From NCBI GenBank assembly GCA_947247005.1, contig OX365952.1:45860722-45924721 (forward strand): DNA of 64,000 bases. The letters are read 5' to 3'. The translations under genes and the position numbers were made by a program. The DNA comes from Spisula solida (Eukaryota; Mollusca; Bivalvia; Venerida; Mactridae). Shown one piece after another: positions 14,501 through 26,000 of this stretch; the first letter of the stretch is position 1; each line of letters starts with the position of its first letter. The notes beneath the pieces were generated by a model. That model did not search any database, was not told where the DNA came from, and saw nothing but the letters and a program-made list of their open reading frames with translations.

Positions 14501-17500
14501 CTATTGCTACAGCTGTTTTCAGCTTGTTTATAAAAAGAGGTGGAAGAATTTTATTTTAGATTTTAGGCTGATTTGATTCTAAAGATAATAGGTTTGAAAT
14601 GTTGTTATAGGTTATCATTTGTGCTAAGAAAAAATGACAAAATGGCTCACCTGAGTGCATGGACTAGTACTATCAATGAGCCAAAACACTCCAATGAGCC
14701 AAAACAAACTTGACCTAGACTTCATCATAGTATATATACTAACCAATTCCACTAACCAAGGACCACTCACTAACAAATTCCACTAACCAACCACCACTCA
14801 CTGACACTGTCCACTAACCAAGCACCACTCACTGACACAGTCCACTAACCAAGTCCACTAACCAAGCACCACTCACTGACAAAGTCCACTAACCAAGCAC
14901 CACTCACTGACACAGTCCACTAATCAAGCAACACTCACTGACACTGTCCACTAACCAAGCACCGCTCACTGACACAGTCCACTAACCAAGCACCACTCAC
15001 TGACACTGTCCACTAACCAAGCACCACTCACTGACACAGTCCACTAACCAAGTCCACTAACCAAGCACCACTCACTGAAACAGTCCACTAACCAAGCACC
15101 ACTCACTGACACTGTCCACTAACCAAGCACCACTCACTGACACAGTCCACTAACCAAGCACCACTCACTGACACTGTCCACTAACCAAGTCCACTAACCA
15201 AGTACCACTCACTGACACAATCCACTAACCAAGCACCACTCACTGACACAGTCCACTAACCAAACACCACTCACTGACACAGTCCACTAACCAAGCACCA
15301 CTCACTGACACAGTCCACTAACCAGGTCCACTAACCAAGTACCACTCACTGACACAGTCCACTAACCAAGCAACACTCACTGACACAGTCCACTAACCAA
15401 GTACCACACACTGACACAATCCACTAACCAAGTACCACTCACTGACACAGTCCACTAACCAAGCACCACTCACTGATACAATCCACTAACCAAGTACCAC
15501 TCACTGACACAATCCACTTACGAAGCACCACTCACTGACACAATCCACTAACCAAGTCCATTAACCAAGTACCACACACTGACACAGTCCACTAACCAAG
15601 TACCACTCACTGACACAATCCACTAACCAAGCACCACTCACTGACACAATCCACTAACCAAGCACCACTCACTGACACAATCCACTAACCAAGTCCACTT
15701 ACCAAGCACCACACACTGCCACAGTCCACTAACCAAGCAACACTCACTAACCAAGTCCACTAACCAAGTACCACTCACTGACACAGTCCACTAACCAAGC
15801 ACCACTCACTAACCAAGTCCACTAACCAAGTACCACACACTGACACAGTCCACTAACCAAGCACCACTCCTGACACTGTCCACTAACCAAGTACCACACA
15901 CTGACACAATCCACTAACCAAGTACCACTCACTGACACAATCCACTAACCAAGTCCACTAACCAAGCACCACTCACTGACACAGTCCACTAACCAAGCAC
16001 CACTCACTGACACAGTCCACTAACCAAACACCACACACTGACACAGTCCACTAACCAAGTCCACTAACCAAGCACCACTCACTGACACAGTCCACTAACC
16101 AAACACCACACACGGACACAGTCCACTAACCAAGCACCACTCACTGACACAGTCCACAGACCAAGCACCACACACTGACACAGTCCACTTACCAAACACC
16201 ACACACTGACACAGTCCACTAACTAAGTCCACTAACCAAGCACCACTCACTGACACAGTCAACTAACCAAGTCCACTAACCAAGCACCACTCACTGACAC
16301 AGTCCACTAACCAAGTCCACTAACCAAACACCACTCACTGACACAGTCCACTAACCAAGTCCACTAACCAAACACCACACACTGACACAGTCCACTAACC
16401 AAGTCCACTAACCAAGCACCACACACTGACACAGTCCACTAACCAAGTCCACTTACCAAGCACCACACACTGACACAGTCCACTAACCAAGCACCATACA
16501 CTGACACAGTCCACTAACCAAGCACCATACACTGACACAGTCCACTAACCAAGTCCACTAACCAAGCACCACTTACTGACACAGTCCACTAACCAAGTCC
16601 ACTAACCAAGCACCACACACTGACACAATCCACTAACCAAGTCCACTAACCAAGCAACACTCACTGACACAGTCCACTAACCAAGTCCACTAACCAAGCA
16701 CCACTCACTGACAAAGTCCACTAACCAAGCACCACTCACTGACACAGTCCACTAATCAAGCAACACTCACTGACACTGTCCACTAACCAAGCACCGCTCA
16801 CTGACACAGTCCACTAACCAAGCACCACTCACAGACACTGTCCACTAACCAAGCACCACTCACTGACACAGTCCACTAACCAAGTCCACTAACCAAGCAC
16901 CACTCACTGAAACAGTCCACTAACCAAGCACCACTCACTGACACTGTCCACTAACCAAGCACCACTCACTGACACAATCCACTAACCAAGCACCACTCAC
17001 TGACACTGTCCACTAACCAAGTCCACTAACCAAGTACCACTCACTGACACAATCCACTAACCAAGCACCACTCACTGACACAGTCCACTAACCAAACACC
17101 ACTCACTGACACAGTCCACTAACCAAGCACCACTCACTGACACAGTCCACTAACCAGGTCCACTAACCAAGTACCACTCACTGACACAGTCCACTAACCA
17201 AGCAACACTCACTGACACAGTCCACTAACCAAGTACCACACACTGACACAATCCACTAACCAAGTACCACTCACTGACACAGTCCACTAACCAAGCACCA
17301 CTCACTGATACAATCCACTAACCAAGTACCACTCACTGACACAATCCACTTACGAAGCACCACTCACTGACACAATCCACTAACCAAGTCCATTAACCAA
17401 GTACCACACACTGACACAGTCCACTAACCAAGTACCACTCACTGACACAATCCACTAACCAAGCACCACTCACTGACACAATCCACTAACCAAGCACCAC

Positions 17501-20500
17501 TCACTGACACAATCCACTAACCAAGTCCACTTACCAAGCACCACACACTGCCACAGTCCACTAACCAAGCAACACTCACTAACCAAGTCCACTAACCAAG
17601 TACCACTCACTGACACAGTCCACTAACCAAGCGCCACTCACTAACCAAGTCCACTAACCAAGTACCACACACTGACACAGTCCACTAACCAAGCACCACT
17701 CCTGACACTGTCCACTAACCAAGTACCACACACTGACACAATCCACTAACCAAGTACCACTCACTGACACAATCCACTAACCAAGTCCACTAACCAAGCA
17801 CCACTCACTGACACAGTCCACTAACCAAGCACCACTCACTGACACAGTCCACTAACCAAACACCACACACTGACACAGTCCACTAACCAAGTCCACTAAC
17901 CAAGCACCACTCACTGACAGAGTCCACTAACCAAACATCACACACGGACACAGTCCACTAACCAAGCACCACTCACTGACACAGTCCACAGACCAAGCAC
18001 CACACACTGACACAGTCCACTTACCAAACACCACACACTGACACAGTCCACTAACTAAGTCCACTAACCAAGCACCACTCACTGACACAGTCAACTAACC
18101 AAGTCCACTAACCAAGCACCACTCACTGACACAGTCCACTAACCAAGCACCACACACTGACACAGTCCACTAACCAAGTCCACTAACCAAACACCACTCA
18201 CTGACACAGTCCACTAACCAAGTACCACTCACTGACACAGTCCACTAACCAAGTCCACTAACCAAACACCACACACTGACACAGTCCACTAACCAAGTCC
18301 ACTAACCAAGCACCACACACTGACACAGTCCACTAACCAAGTCCACTTACCAAGCACCACACTCTGACACAGTCCACTAACCAAGCACCATACACTGACA
18401 CAGTCCACTAACCAAGCACCATACACTGACACAGTCCACTAACCAAGTCCACTAACCAAGCACCACTTACTGACACAGTCCACTAACCAAGTCCACTAAC
18501 CAAGCACCACACACTGACACAATCCACTAACCAAATCCACTAACCAAGCAACACTCACTGACACAGTCCACTAACCAAGTACCACACACTGACACAATCC
18601 ACTAACCAAGTACCACTCACTGACACAGTCCACTAACCAAGCACCACTCACTGATACAATCCACTAACCAAGTACCACTCACTGACACAATCCACTTACG
18701 AAGCACCACTCACTGACACAATCCACTAACCAAGTCCATTAACCAAGTACCACACACTGACACAGTCCACTAACCAAGTACCACTCACAGACACAATCCA
18801 CTAACCAAGCACCACTCATTGACACAATCCACTAACCAAGCACCACTCACTGACACAATCCACTAACCAAGTCCACTTACCAAGCACCACACACTGACAC
18901 AGTCCACTAACCAAGCAACACTCACTAACCAAGTCCACTAACCAAGTACCACTCACTGACACAGTCCACTAACCAAGTACCACACACTGACACAATCCAC
19001 TAACCAAGTACCACTCACTGACACAATCCACTAACCAAGTCCACTAACCAAGCACCACTCACTGACACAGTCCACTAACCAAGCACCACTCACTGACACA
19101 GTCCACTAACCAAACACCACACACTGACACAGTCCACTAACCAAGTCCACTAACCAAGCACCACTCACTGACACAGTCCACTAACCAAACACCACACACG
19201 GACACAGTCCACTAACCAAGTCCACTAACCAAGCACCACTCACTGACAGAGTCCACTAACCAAACATCACACACGGACACAGTCCACTAACCAAGCACCA
19301 CTCACTGACACAGTCCACAGACCAAGCACCACACACTGACACAGTCCACTTACCAAACACCACACACTGACACAGTCCACTAACTAAGTCCACTAACCAA
19401 GCACCACTCACTGACACAGTCAACTAACCAAGTCCACTAACCAAGCACCACTCACTGACACAGTCCACTAACCAAGCACCACACACTGACACAGTCCACT
19501 AACCAAGTCCACTAACCAAACACCACTCACTGACACAGTCCACTAACCAAGTACCACTCACTGACACAGTCCACTAACCAAGTCCACTAACCAAACACCA
19601 CACACTGACACAGTCCACTAACCAAGTCCACTAACCAAGCACCACACACTGACACAGTCCACTAACCAAGTCCACTTACCAAGCACCACACTCTGACACA
19701 GTCCACTAACCAAGCACCATACACTGACACAGTCCACTAACCAAGCACCATACACTGACACAGTCCACTAACCAAGTCCACTAACCAAGCACCACTTACT
19801 GACACAGTCCACTAACCAAGTCCACTAACCAAGCACCACACACTGACACAATCCACTAACCAAATCCACTAACCAAGCAACACTCACTGACACAGTCCAC
19901 TAACCAAGTACCACACACTGACACAATCCACTAACCAAGTACCACTCACTGACACAGTCCACTAACCAAGCACCACTCACTGATACAATCCACTAACCAA
20001 GTACCACTCACTGACACAATCCACTTACGAAGCACCACTCACTGACACAATCCACTAACCAAGTCCATTAACCAAGTACCACACACTGACACAGTCCACT
20101 AACCAAGTACCACTCACAGACACAATCCACTAACCAAGCACCACTCATTGACACAATCCACTAACCAAGCACCACTCACTGACACAATCCACTAACCAAG
20201 TCCACTTACCAAGCACCACACACTGACACAGTCCACTAACCAAGCAACACTCACTAACCAAGTCCACTAACCAAGTACCACTCACTGACACAGTCCACTA
20301 ACCAAGTACCACACACTGACACAATCCACTAACCAAGTACCACTCACTGACACAATCCACTAACCAAGTCCACTAACCAAGCACCACTCACTGACACAGT
20401 CCACTAACCAAGCACCACTCACTGACACAGTCCACTAACCAAACACCACACACTGACACAGTCCACTAACCAAGTCCACTAACCAAGCACCACTCACTGA

Positions 20501-23021
20501 CACAGTCCACTAACCAAACACCACACACGGACACAGTCCACTAACCAAGCACCACTCACTGACACAGTCCACTTACCAAGTCCACTAACCAAACACCACT
20601 CACTGACACAGTCCACTAACCAAACACCACTCACTGACACTGTCCACTAACCAAGTACCACTCACTGACACAGTCCACTAACCAAGTCCACTAACCAAAC
20701 ACCACACACTGACATAGTCCACTAACCAAGTCCACTAACCAAGCACCACACACTGACACAGTCCACTAACCAAGTCCACTTACCAAGCACCATACACTGA
20801 CACATACCACTAACCAAGTCCACAAACCAAGCACCACTTACTGACACAGTCCACTAACCAAGTCCACTAACCAAGCACCACACACTGACACAATCCACTA
20901 ACCAAGTCCACTAACCAAGTACCACACACTGACACAGTCCACTAACCAAGTACCACACACTGACACAGTCCACTAACCAAGTACCACTCACTGACACAGT
21001 CCACTAACCAAGTCCACTAACCAAGTACCATGCACTGGCACAATCCACTAACCAAGTACCACTCACTGACACAGTCCACTAACTAAGTCCACTAACCAAG
21101 TACCACACACTGACACAATCCACTAACCAAGCACCACACACTGACACAGTCGACTAACCAAGTCCACTAACCAAGTACCACTCACTGACACAATCCACTA
21201 ACCAAGTCCACTGACCAAGTACCACTCACTGACACAGTCAACTTACCAAACACCACTCACTGACACAGTCCACTAACCAAGTACCACACACTGACACAGT
21301 CCACTAACCAAGTACCACACACTGACACAGTCCACTAACCAAGTACCACTCACTGACACAGTCCACTAACCAAGCACCACTCACTGACACAATCCACTAA
21401 CCAAGTCCACTAACCCAGCACCACACACTGACACAGTCCACTAACCAAGCACCACACACTGACACTGTCTACTAACCAAGCACCACTCACTGACACTGTC
21501 CACTAACCAAGCACCACACACTGTCACAGTCCACTAATGCACCTATCAATGTTTTCCCCCAGGGGGGGGAGCGGCGAGCATACACGGGACTTTTGACAGA
21601 AGGCTGTTCCCGATAGGTGGGAATTTGACAGACAGAATGGTGCCGAGTCCCGGGAAATTTTGACTGCCCGAAAGTTTGATCCTGGGGGTATGTTAAGCAT
21701 CTCCCACTGAGGGGATTTTGACAAATTGCCCTTGCTCTACAGGGTGGGAGTTTAGTCTTTGAAAAAGTAAAAATGTCAAATTCCCCTGGGTCAGCCCATC
21801 GCTCCCCCCCCCCTGGGGGAAAACATTGATAGGTGCATAACCAAGCACCACTCACTGACACTGTCCACTAACCAAGCACCACACACTGACACAGTCCACT
21901 AACCAAGCACCACACACTGACACAGTCCAATAACCAAGCACCACACACTGACACAGTCCACTAACCAAGCACCACACACTGACACAGTCCAATAACCAAG
22001 CACCACTCACTGACACAGTCCACTAACCCAGCACCACTCACTGACACAGTACACTAACCAAGCACCACACACTAACACAGTCAACTAACCAAGCACCACA
22101 CACTAACACAGGCCACTAACCAAGCACCACACACTGACACAGTCCACTAACCCAGCACCACTCACTGACACAGTCCAATAACCAAGCACCACGCACTAAC
22201 ACAGTCCACTAACCAAGCACCACACACTGACACAGTCCACTAACCAAGCACCACACACTAACACAGTCCACTAACCAAGCACCACACACTAACACAGTCC
22301 ACTAACCAAGCACCACACACTAACACAGTCCACTAACCCAGCACCACTCACTGACACAGTCCACTAACCAAGCACCACACACTGACACAGTCCAATAACC
22401 AAGCACCACACACTGACACAGTCCACTTACCCAGCACCACTCACTGACACAGTACACTAACCAAGCACCACACACTAACACAGTCCACTAACCAAGCACC
22501 ACACACTAACACAGTCCACTAACCAAGCACCACACACTGACACAGTCCACTAACCCAGCACCACTCACTGACACAGTCCACTAACCCAGCACCACTCACT
22601 GACACAGTCCACTAACCAAGCACCACACACTAACACCGTCCACTAACCAAGCACCACACACTAACACAGTCCACTAACCAAGCACCACACACTGACACAG
22701 TCCACTAACCAAGCATCACTCACTTATATTGAGTTTTTATTTGACTTTTGGATTAGAAAATTACCGAGATGACAAATCCGTGTCCAGCAGTTCCTGCAGC
22801 TTCATGCGCACTTTCTTGGCTGATAAAGACTCGGCATCCGCATCTTTCAAAATACCTGAAACACGAAACATATGATACAAAACGATCAATAAACTGAAAA
22901 ACATGATGCTACAAAACAAATGAATCGTTCCTTTACAACAAATAGTAGGATTATGACTTATTTCAACAACAATGGCACCTTTTATTCTTTTTCGCAGTTT
23001 TTCGGTACTGATGTCCGCCAT
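5456..23021 (-). CDS. DEK_C plus SWIB/MDM2 domain protein (UAF30/spp27-like), 11 exons
   Basis: Join (minus strand, 5' to 3'): 23021-22979, 22855-22765, 14332-14188, 13412-13326, 12479-12402, 11735-11655, 10217-10184, 9311-9241, 8482-8423, 6510-6456, 5583-5456; 873 nt, 290 residues plus stop. All phases agree and all introns are GT-AG. Residues about 4-58 form a DEK_C helical domain (ESLSAKKVRMKLQELLDTDL). Residues 59-148 are Glu/Asp-rich then Lys-rich, NLS-like. Residues about 188-265 are a SWIB domain (NNAYSKPCVLS, ARNEVVKKMWEIV, DPKDRRFMICDDQL, KRVQMFVMMKYL). This architecture is known from UAF30 (yeast) and spp27 (fission yeast), RNA polymerase I upstream activation factor subunits; a nuclear chromatin/transcription role is inferred. 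The start is supported by an in-frame TGA at 23034-23036 and an A at -3, G at +4 context. The 3' end is ambiguous: reading through exon 11 gives a TAG at 5456-5458, but a GTACGT donor-like site overlaps at 5458-5463, so a further exon is possible. Confidence 0.88.
5905..6052 (+). repeat. 'ttcaaggattttcagttaaa' dispersed repeat
   Basis: Matches the reverse complement of 59030-59170 over most of its length (ccattttggc, accaaattaaggacttttca). It lies in SWIB intron 10. Confidence 0.65.
6170..6356 (-). repeat. 'gtctccccac' hairpin-ended repeat, copy 2
   Basis: Same family as 4451-4692; the end hairpin is gtctccccaccac / gtgggagac. Confidence 0.55.
6456..6510 (-). CDS. SWIB-protein exon 10
   Basis: 55 nt, acceptor ttgacag, donor gtgag. 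Encodes DPKDRRFMICDDQLQKIFG, matching the SWIB segment DPKNKxxIxCDDxLxxxFG. The acceptor lies inside a tandem repeat (6505-6600). Confidence 0.9.
6505..6600. repeat. About 31-bp tandem repeat spanning the exon 10 acceptor
   Basis: Three units of agggtc(c)tgtcaataaaa plus tataagacaatata. The first unit contains the last exon bases and the acceptor of SWIB exon 10 (minus strand ttgacag-gaccct). Confidence 0.85.
6694..6934. mobile_element. 241-bp TIR element (MITE-like)
   Basis: Left end gggctggtattcacaaaaca, right end reverse complement ggggtgatattcacaaagca; inverted repeats of about 28 bp with few mismatches, both running into catcttaag. No coding capacity. It lies in SWIB intron 9. Confidence 0.75.
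6963..7240 (+). mobile_element. caggggtgtcaa...gacacccctg TIR element, copy 3
   Basis: Best preserved copy of the family: both ends read caggggtgtc as inverted repeats. 278 bp, non-coding. Confidence 0.7.
7451..7882. repeat. 66-bp tandem array, open on both strands
   Basis: About 6.5 units of ttcaaccatggaattgaacc...gagcaactgtgtgttagcac. Since 66 is divisible by three, both strands show long open frames (22-residue units), which are by-products. It lies in SWIB intron 9; no conserved protein family is seen. Confidence 0.9.
7985..8072. repeat. 30-bp tandem array (3 units)
   Basis: Units of gaaaacattgaaagaatcat plus caatacatga, almost identical. Confidence 0.85.
8423..8482 (-). CDS. SWIB-protein exon 9 (SWIB middle)
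   Basis: 60 nt, phase 0, acceptor tacag. Encodes LARNEVVKKMWEIVRERKLL; RxEVVKKxWxYIKxxxL is a SWIB hallmark. The donor (gtacag) is weak but keeps the frame into exon 10. Confidence 0.86.
8603..8754 (+). mobile_element. 150-bp MITE (ggggtggtattca family), copy B
   Basis: Ends gggatggtattcaatatt and aatattgaatactacccc are inverted repeats. Body is shared with 2694-2838. Confidence 0.75.
8960..9125 (+). repeat. 'gttgctctacagaggttaaa' dispersed repeat, copy 1
   Basis: Shares tgtaaatattggccattgtt, gctctacagaggttaaat and ctctggagaggttgtattgt with 43170-43345 and 46680-46950. Confidence 0.65.
9241..9311 (-). CDS. SWIB-protein exon 8 (SWIB N-terminal half)
   Basis: 71 nt, acceptor ttttag, donor gtttg. 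Encodes GGNNAYSKPCVLSALLAELM then GTEK, a good match to the start of SWIB domains (NAYSKPxxLSxxLAxxxG). Confidence 0.9.
9560..9762 (+). repeat. Partial 'attttacagtag' MITE-like element
   Basis: Right end aatattaatgattttacagt matches the right end of the family seen at 54293-54515 and 58816-59028; the left end is not clear. Confidence 0.4.
10033..10164. repeat. 23-bp tandem array beside exon 7
   Basis: About six units of caatcagtgccacccgaggt plus aca, ending 20 bp from exon 7. The donor itself is outside the array. Confidence 0.85.
10184..10217 (-). CDS. SWIB-protein exon 7 (34-nt microexon)
   Basis: Encodes TPKKKERKKSS plus the first base of Gly. Acceptor ttttag, donor gtaag. A 23-bp tandem array (10033-10164) starts 20 bp inside the downstream intron. 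Confidence 0.83.
11655..11735 (-). CDS. SWIB-protein exon 6
   Basis: 81 nt, phase 0, acceptor ttccag, donor gtaagt. Encodes TLKLSDEELAKRLQTFEETG then RRTRNRG, a helical basic segment just before the SWIB domain. Confidence 0.86.
11880..12030 (+). repeat. 'gagaaaatgaccctt' dispersed repeat
   Basis: Matches 43440-43535 (atgattttaagagaaaatga, cttgagggtcaa, ggaaatttcaatggtc). Confidence 0.55.
12163..12317. repeat. 39-bp tandem array (4 units)
   Basis: Units of acttagacaacaggacttaa plus acacagaaagtatttttat, starting 84 bp inside the intron next to exon 5. The length is divisible by three, so the minus strand stays open. Confidence 0.87.
12402..12479 (-). CDS. SWIB-protein exon 5 (acidic linker)
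   Basis: 78 nt, phase 0 on both sides, acceptor tatag, donor gtaaa. Encodes DADGDEDVDLEPLENDDLN and ends EEQK. Low-complexity acidic linker; called mainly from splice sites and frame continuity. Confidence 0.82.
12562..13015. repeat. About 450-bp repeat with agctccrctattcg ends
   Basis: Left end agctccgctattcgcag and right end reverse complement agctccactattcgtag form an imperfect inverted repeat. Interior has no coding signal. Lies in SWIB intron 4. Confidence 0.5.
13016..13202 (+). pseudogene. 3' fragment of a non-LTR retrotransposon ORF2
   Basis: Frames on the plus strand read RPKTTWRRTVEAEM and IGLTWGEV, then with stops and shifts toward KALVLALCTSGHNND, the usual C-terminal tail of LINE ORF2 proteins (RPKxxWxxxVExDM... 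type). Several stops make it dead. It ends in a ggtaggtaggtag run, a typical LINE 3' end. Confidence 0.6.
13326..13412 (-). CDS. SWIB-protein exon 4 (Lys-rich linker)
   Basis: 87 nt, phase 0 on both sides, donor gtgat. Encodes EEEEVVEPPKKKAKSK followed by KKKDKKKRK, a likely bipartite nuclear localisation signal. Confidence 0.85.
14188..14332 (-). CDS. SWIB-protein exon 3 (end of DEK_C, acidic tract)
   Basis: 145 nt between acceptor cacag and donor gtaac. Starts RKKEIDKLTMSVFMELEEQ, the last helix of DEK_C, and runs into a Glu/Asp-rich tract ending HKSEDEKE. Confidence 0.88.
14960..20530. repeat. Higher-order copies within the satellite
   Basis: Rare variants recur at fixed distances. The mutation ttacgaagcacc is found at 15518, 17350, 18696 and 20025 (spacings of about 1,832, 1,346 and 1,329 bp). 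The accgctcact variant is at 14961 and 16793. Blocks of about 1.83 kb and then about 1.33 kb have therefore been copied as whole segments. Confidence 0.82.
21538..21837. mobile_element. 300-bp TIR element inside the satellite, TAA target duplication
   Basis: Perfect or near-perfect inverted ends tgcacctatcaatgttttcc, extending into a g/c run (about 30 bp). Flanked on both sides by TAA (21535-21537 and 21838-21840), which occurs once in the uninterrupted satellite unit. TAA/TTA duplication is characteristic of PIF/Harbinger-type elements; assignment is inferred. No transposase. Confidence 0.85.
22765..22855 (-). CDS. SWIB-protein exon 2 (DEK_C core)
   Basis: Acceptor ttcag, donor gtaat, 91 nt, phase 1 to 2. 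Carries the DEK_C signature residues (SLSAKKVRMKLQELLDTDLS). Its donor opens an 8.4-kb intron that is almost wholly satellite DNA. Confidence 0.88.
22979..23021 (-). CDS. SWIB-protein exon 1 (start codon)
   Basis: Encodes MADISTEKLRKRIK plus the first base of a Gly codon, then a GT donor. The next exon completes GGT and continues ILKDADAESLS. The intron is only 123 bp. ATG context is strong and an in-frame stop lies 15 nt upstream. Confidence 0.87.
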
Positions 23022-23036
23022 TTTGAATTTAATTCA

Positions 23037-26000
23037 AGGGAAGTCACTCTTACCTTTTCATCTTTCTTCAGACCAATGGATAAACCTATACCATATTGAT
23101 ATATATTATTTCAAAATCTGTCCCAGCATCCCACGTATCCGATGCAAAGCTTTTTAATTAATGTGCGTGATTTAATCAATAATTTGACTAAAATAAACAT
23201 TAACATGATTTCTATTATTCAGAGAAATGAACCTTTCTCATAAAATTCCATATGAATGCGTTTAATCATCCAAAAGCAGTCTCTTTGATGATGACAAAGC
23301 TATCCTAATATGTTAATTGAAGAGCCAAATATTCACTTTTATATTAATCTCTGTCAATTACATCTCATACAAGCCTACTACACCACGCCTTACAATATCT
23401 CCAGCTATTTGAACCCCAATGGTAGCATTGTAACGTAAAAGTAAAATCACAAAATCAACAGGTCATTTGGTCAGGTCCTAGTTGGATTACTGTTCGTCTG
23501 TTTACGAGTCCCCTTACGCAACAAAGCCGATTGCAGGCTTAGCTTTCAGGGATACTCGCTGGACGTAGCATGGTTATGGTCGCATGTCCACTGTCACAGA
23601 GATGCTGGACCCTTTCAAAATTGAGATGACTTGAACTACGTCATAGTGTCCAAAGCCTAGTAATGTTTCATAATATAATGCAATAACCATCTATACAATC
23701 ACGCACGTTAATTAAATTAACCTTCGTGATACAATATATAAATGCTTACTGTAATTAAGTATTTTTAATTAATACAACAAGTTTAAGAAGTTTTTATAGA
23801 CAGTAAGAAAAGCAATTTTACTTTAATAAAAAACATTAAACTTATATATTGAACTTCTTTTCAAGTGTAATTTATATTTATATTTTATATGAATTAAATG
23901 TTATATTATAACAAAATTGTAATAAAACAATATCATCACTACTGGGCTACATCTCACAAGTTAAACTTAAATATAAGGGCATTCAGGTCAAGTGCATTTG
24001 AGTGCACATGTAGTGCACATCATGTTTAAACCTAGTGCATATCATGTGCACAAGGGTGTCAAGTTTAGTTTAAACGGTATTGTAGATGTTATATAGGTTT
24101 CCATTCTCCCATCCGACTACAATAGATCTTCTTCCAAATACCAGAACAGAATCTAGCTTCTCAGCAGCATTGGGCCTTGTATGTTGTTTTTTTCTGTGAA
24201 AATGCGTTTAATGTGTAGATATTGACGTCACGAACGTCGGCCTATTTTCGGCATATAACGCAACGTCCATTCATAAAAAGGTAAATGTTTACGCCCTGAC
24301 TTCATCGGCGTTGGCATATGTTCGGCATATAACACGTAAGACATGCATGATACGGATTCGGAAAACCATACATGTATGATACGGAAAATGCAATCTGTCG
24401 CGTTGTATTCCACTATGCGAATTGGTCTGTATTCGTGACAATACATAGCTAGGTATGTAATAAAAAACTTATATTTAACGAGTTCAGTTAATGTTATTAA
24501 GCGAGACTCTGGCGAGAATACTAGGTACGTGACATATCTGGAAAGGCGGTGGAATTTATTGAGATGGAGATGTCCTCATTTCACGGTTCATGTTAAATGT
24601 ATATATAGGAAAATGCATCGTCAACTTTATTACATAGTACTGAATCTAGGAGTATTTTGTCTTGCAGTGTATGGGCACTTTGAATAATTTACTGTTAATT
24701 GTGAATGATTAAAATCAAGATAATGAAATAATTCAAATTGCCCGTGTGATTTAGTTAAAAATTATATTAATAAAAGCATAACATGTGTACAGTACATGTA
24801 TAATTTTTTAAAAATCAATTTGTCAATTGATTTCCTGTGAAAAATATTAATTTCGCTTAACAAATCTTATTAAATGTGCACGTGTTTTTACCGTATAACT
24901 TTTTTATTTGTGAATAGTTCTGCATGAAATTGTGTGTACATGCTATTGAATAACACAATATTAGATTAATATAGCGTTTTCTTAAAAATTAAATACAGCG
25001 GATCACTGAACCATGAAACATCAAAACACGTAAAATGCACGAGAAATGTACGCGTAGGTGCAAATTATTCTTATTTATGGTCAATTAGAATTTTAGATAT
25101 ATTGTTACATTGAAAGAAAACATAAAATTATGCGATTTTCACTCAACAAAATTGTGATTTTTATCTTTTACAAATACAGTTTAAATTTTATGGTCAAAGG
25201 AGGGTATCTTCCAAAATTGCATTTTAACACAAAAATGAGTAGTTATAAACCTAAATTGGGCTTTATTCTGGTCATTGTTTTCTTTATTTCTGTCTTGGTG
25301 ATAATTACATACACTTGAACACGAACTTGATCAGCAAAGAGGATACATAATTGCATTAACCACCTGATAAACACCCGATGAACACACGGCAAAAACGTGT
25401 GCCATTAGCTTTTGCTGATGTCATCATTTGTATATTCTGTTTGTGAAAATTGTTATCAGATAGTAATAAAACCAATTGAATTGAAATTTCACATATCCAA
25501 GCTGCATATGTTAAAAATTTCAGCAAAATCAAACACATGTTATTGGTAAATATATGCATGCACACTTATAAGATTTGTTAAGTGTACGTCTAGACTTGTT
25601 TAGTGTGATAAAGTTCCTAATTTTATTTTAATTTTCACAATGGCCGACGGAACATCATATGGGCCGACGGAGCATGACTGTAGGGGTATAATGATTGAAT
25701 AACACATTATAAACAATGCTTTCTTATTGGAATACCAATGACAGTAAAGTTTAAACTGAAACTAAGTGCAACATTGGGACAAAAAAGGCAAATAAATTGA
25801 CCCCTTGCTATTATATTTCCCACCTTTTCGCCATGTTCTCGTGCAATTCATTAAAAAGTTTTTGTTCACAGTCGGAGTGAGCCAAATAAACAATATTCAC
25901 CGAACCGTTTGAATTAAAAAAAACTGGATGGTGTCGTCTATCGACTGACAGTCATGCAGTACACAAAATTTCCTTAAAAAGTCTTTAAATGTACATGAAA

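Larger units (their letters stand above)
14728..22722. repeat. 8-kb satellite of 31-bp units in SWIB intron 2
   Basis: Basic unit is cactaaccaagcaccactca plus ctgacacagtc (31 bp), frequently with an extra 13-bp half-unit ccactaaccaagt. More than 200 units. Variants alternate gca/gta/aca after ccaa, and cactcac/cacacac. Interrupted once, at 21538-21837. No coding signal. Confidence 0.95.

Noticed and set aside
21487..21861. 124-codon open frame
   Set aside because: Spans the MITE and its satellite borders; no recognisable protein.
14728..22722. CRISPR-like appearance of the long regular array
   Set aside because: Units are contiguous variants of one sequence with no unique spacers and lie in an animal intron.
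25130..25318. 62-codon hydrophobic open frame
   Set aside because: AT-rich intergenic DNA with no homology, good context or neighbours; chance is sufficient.
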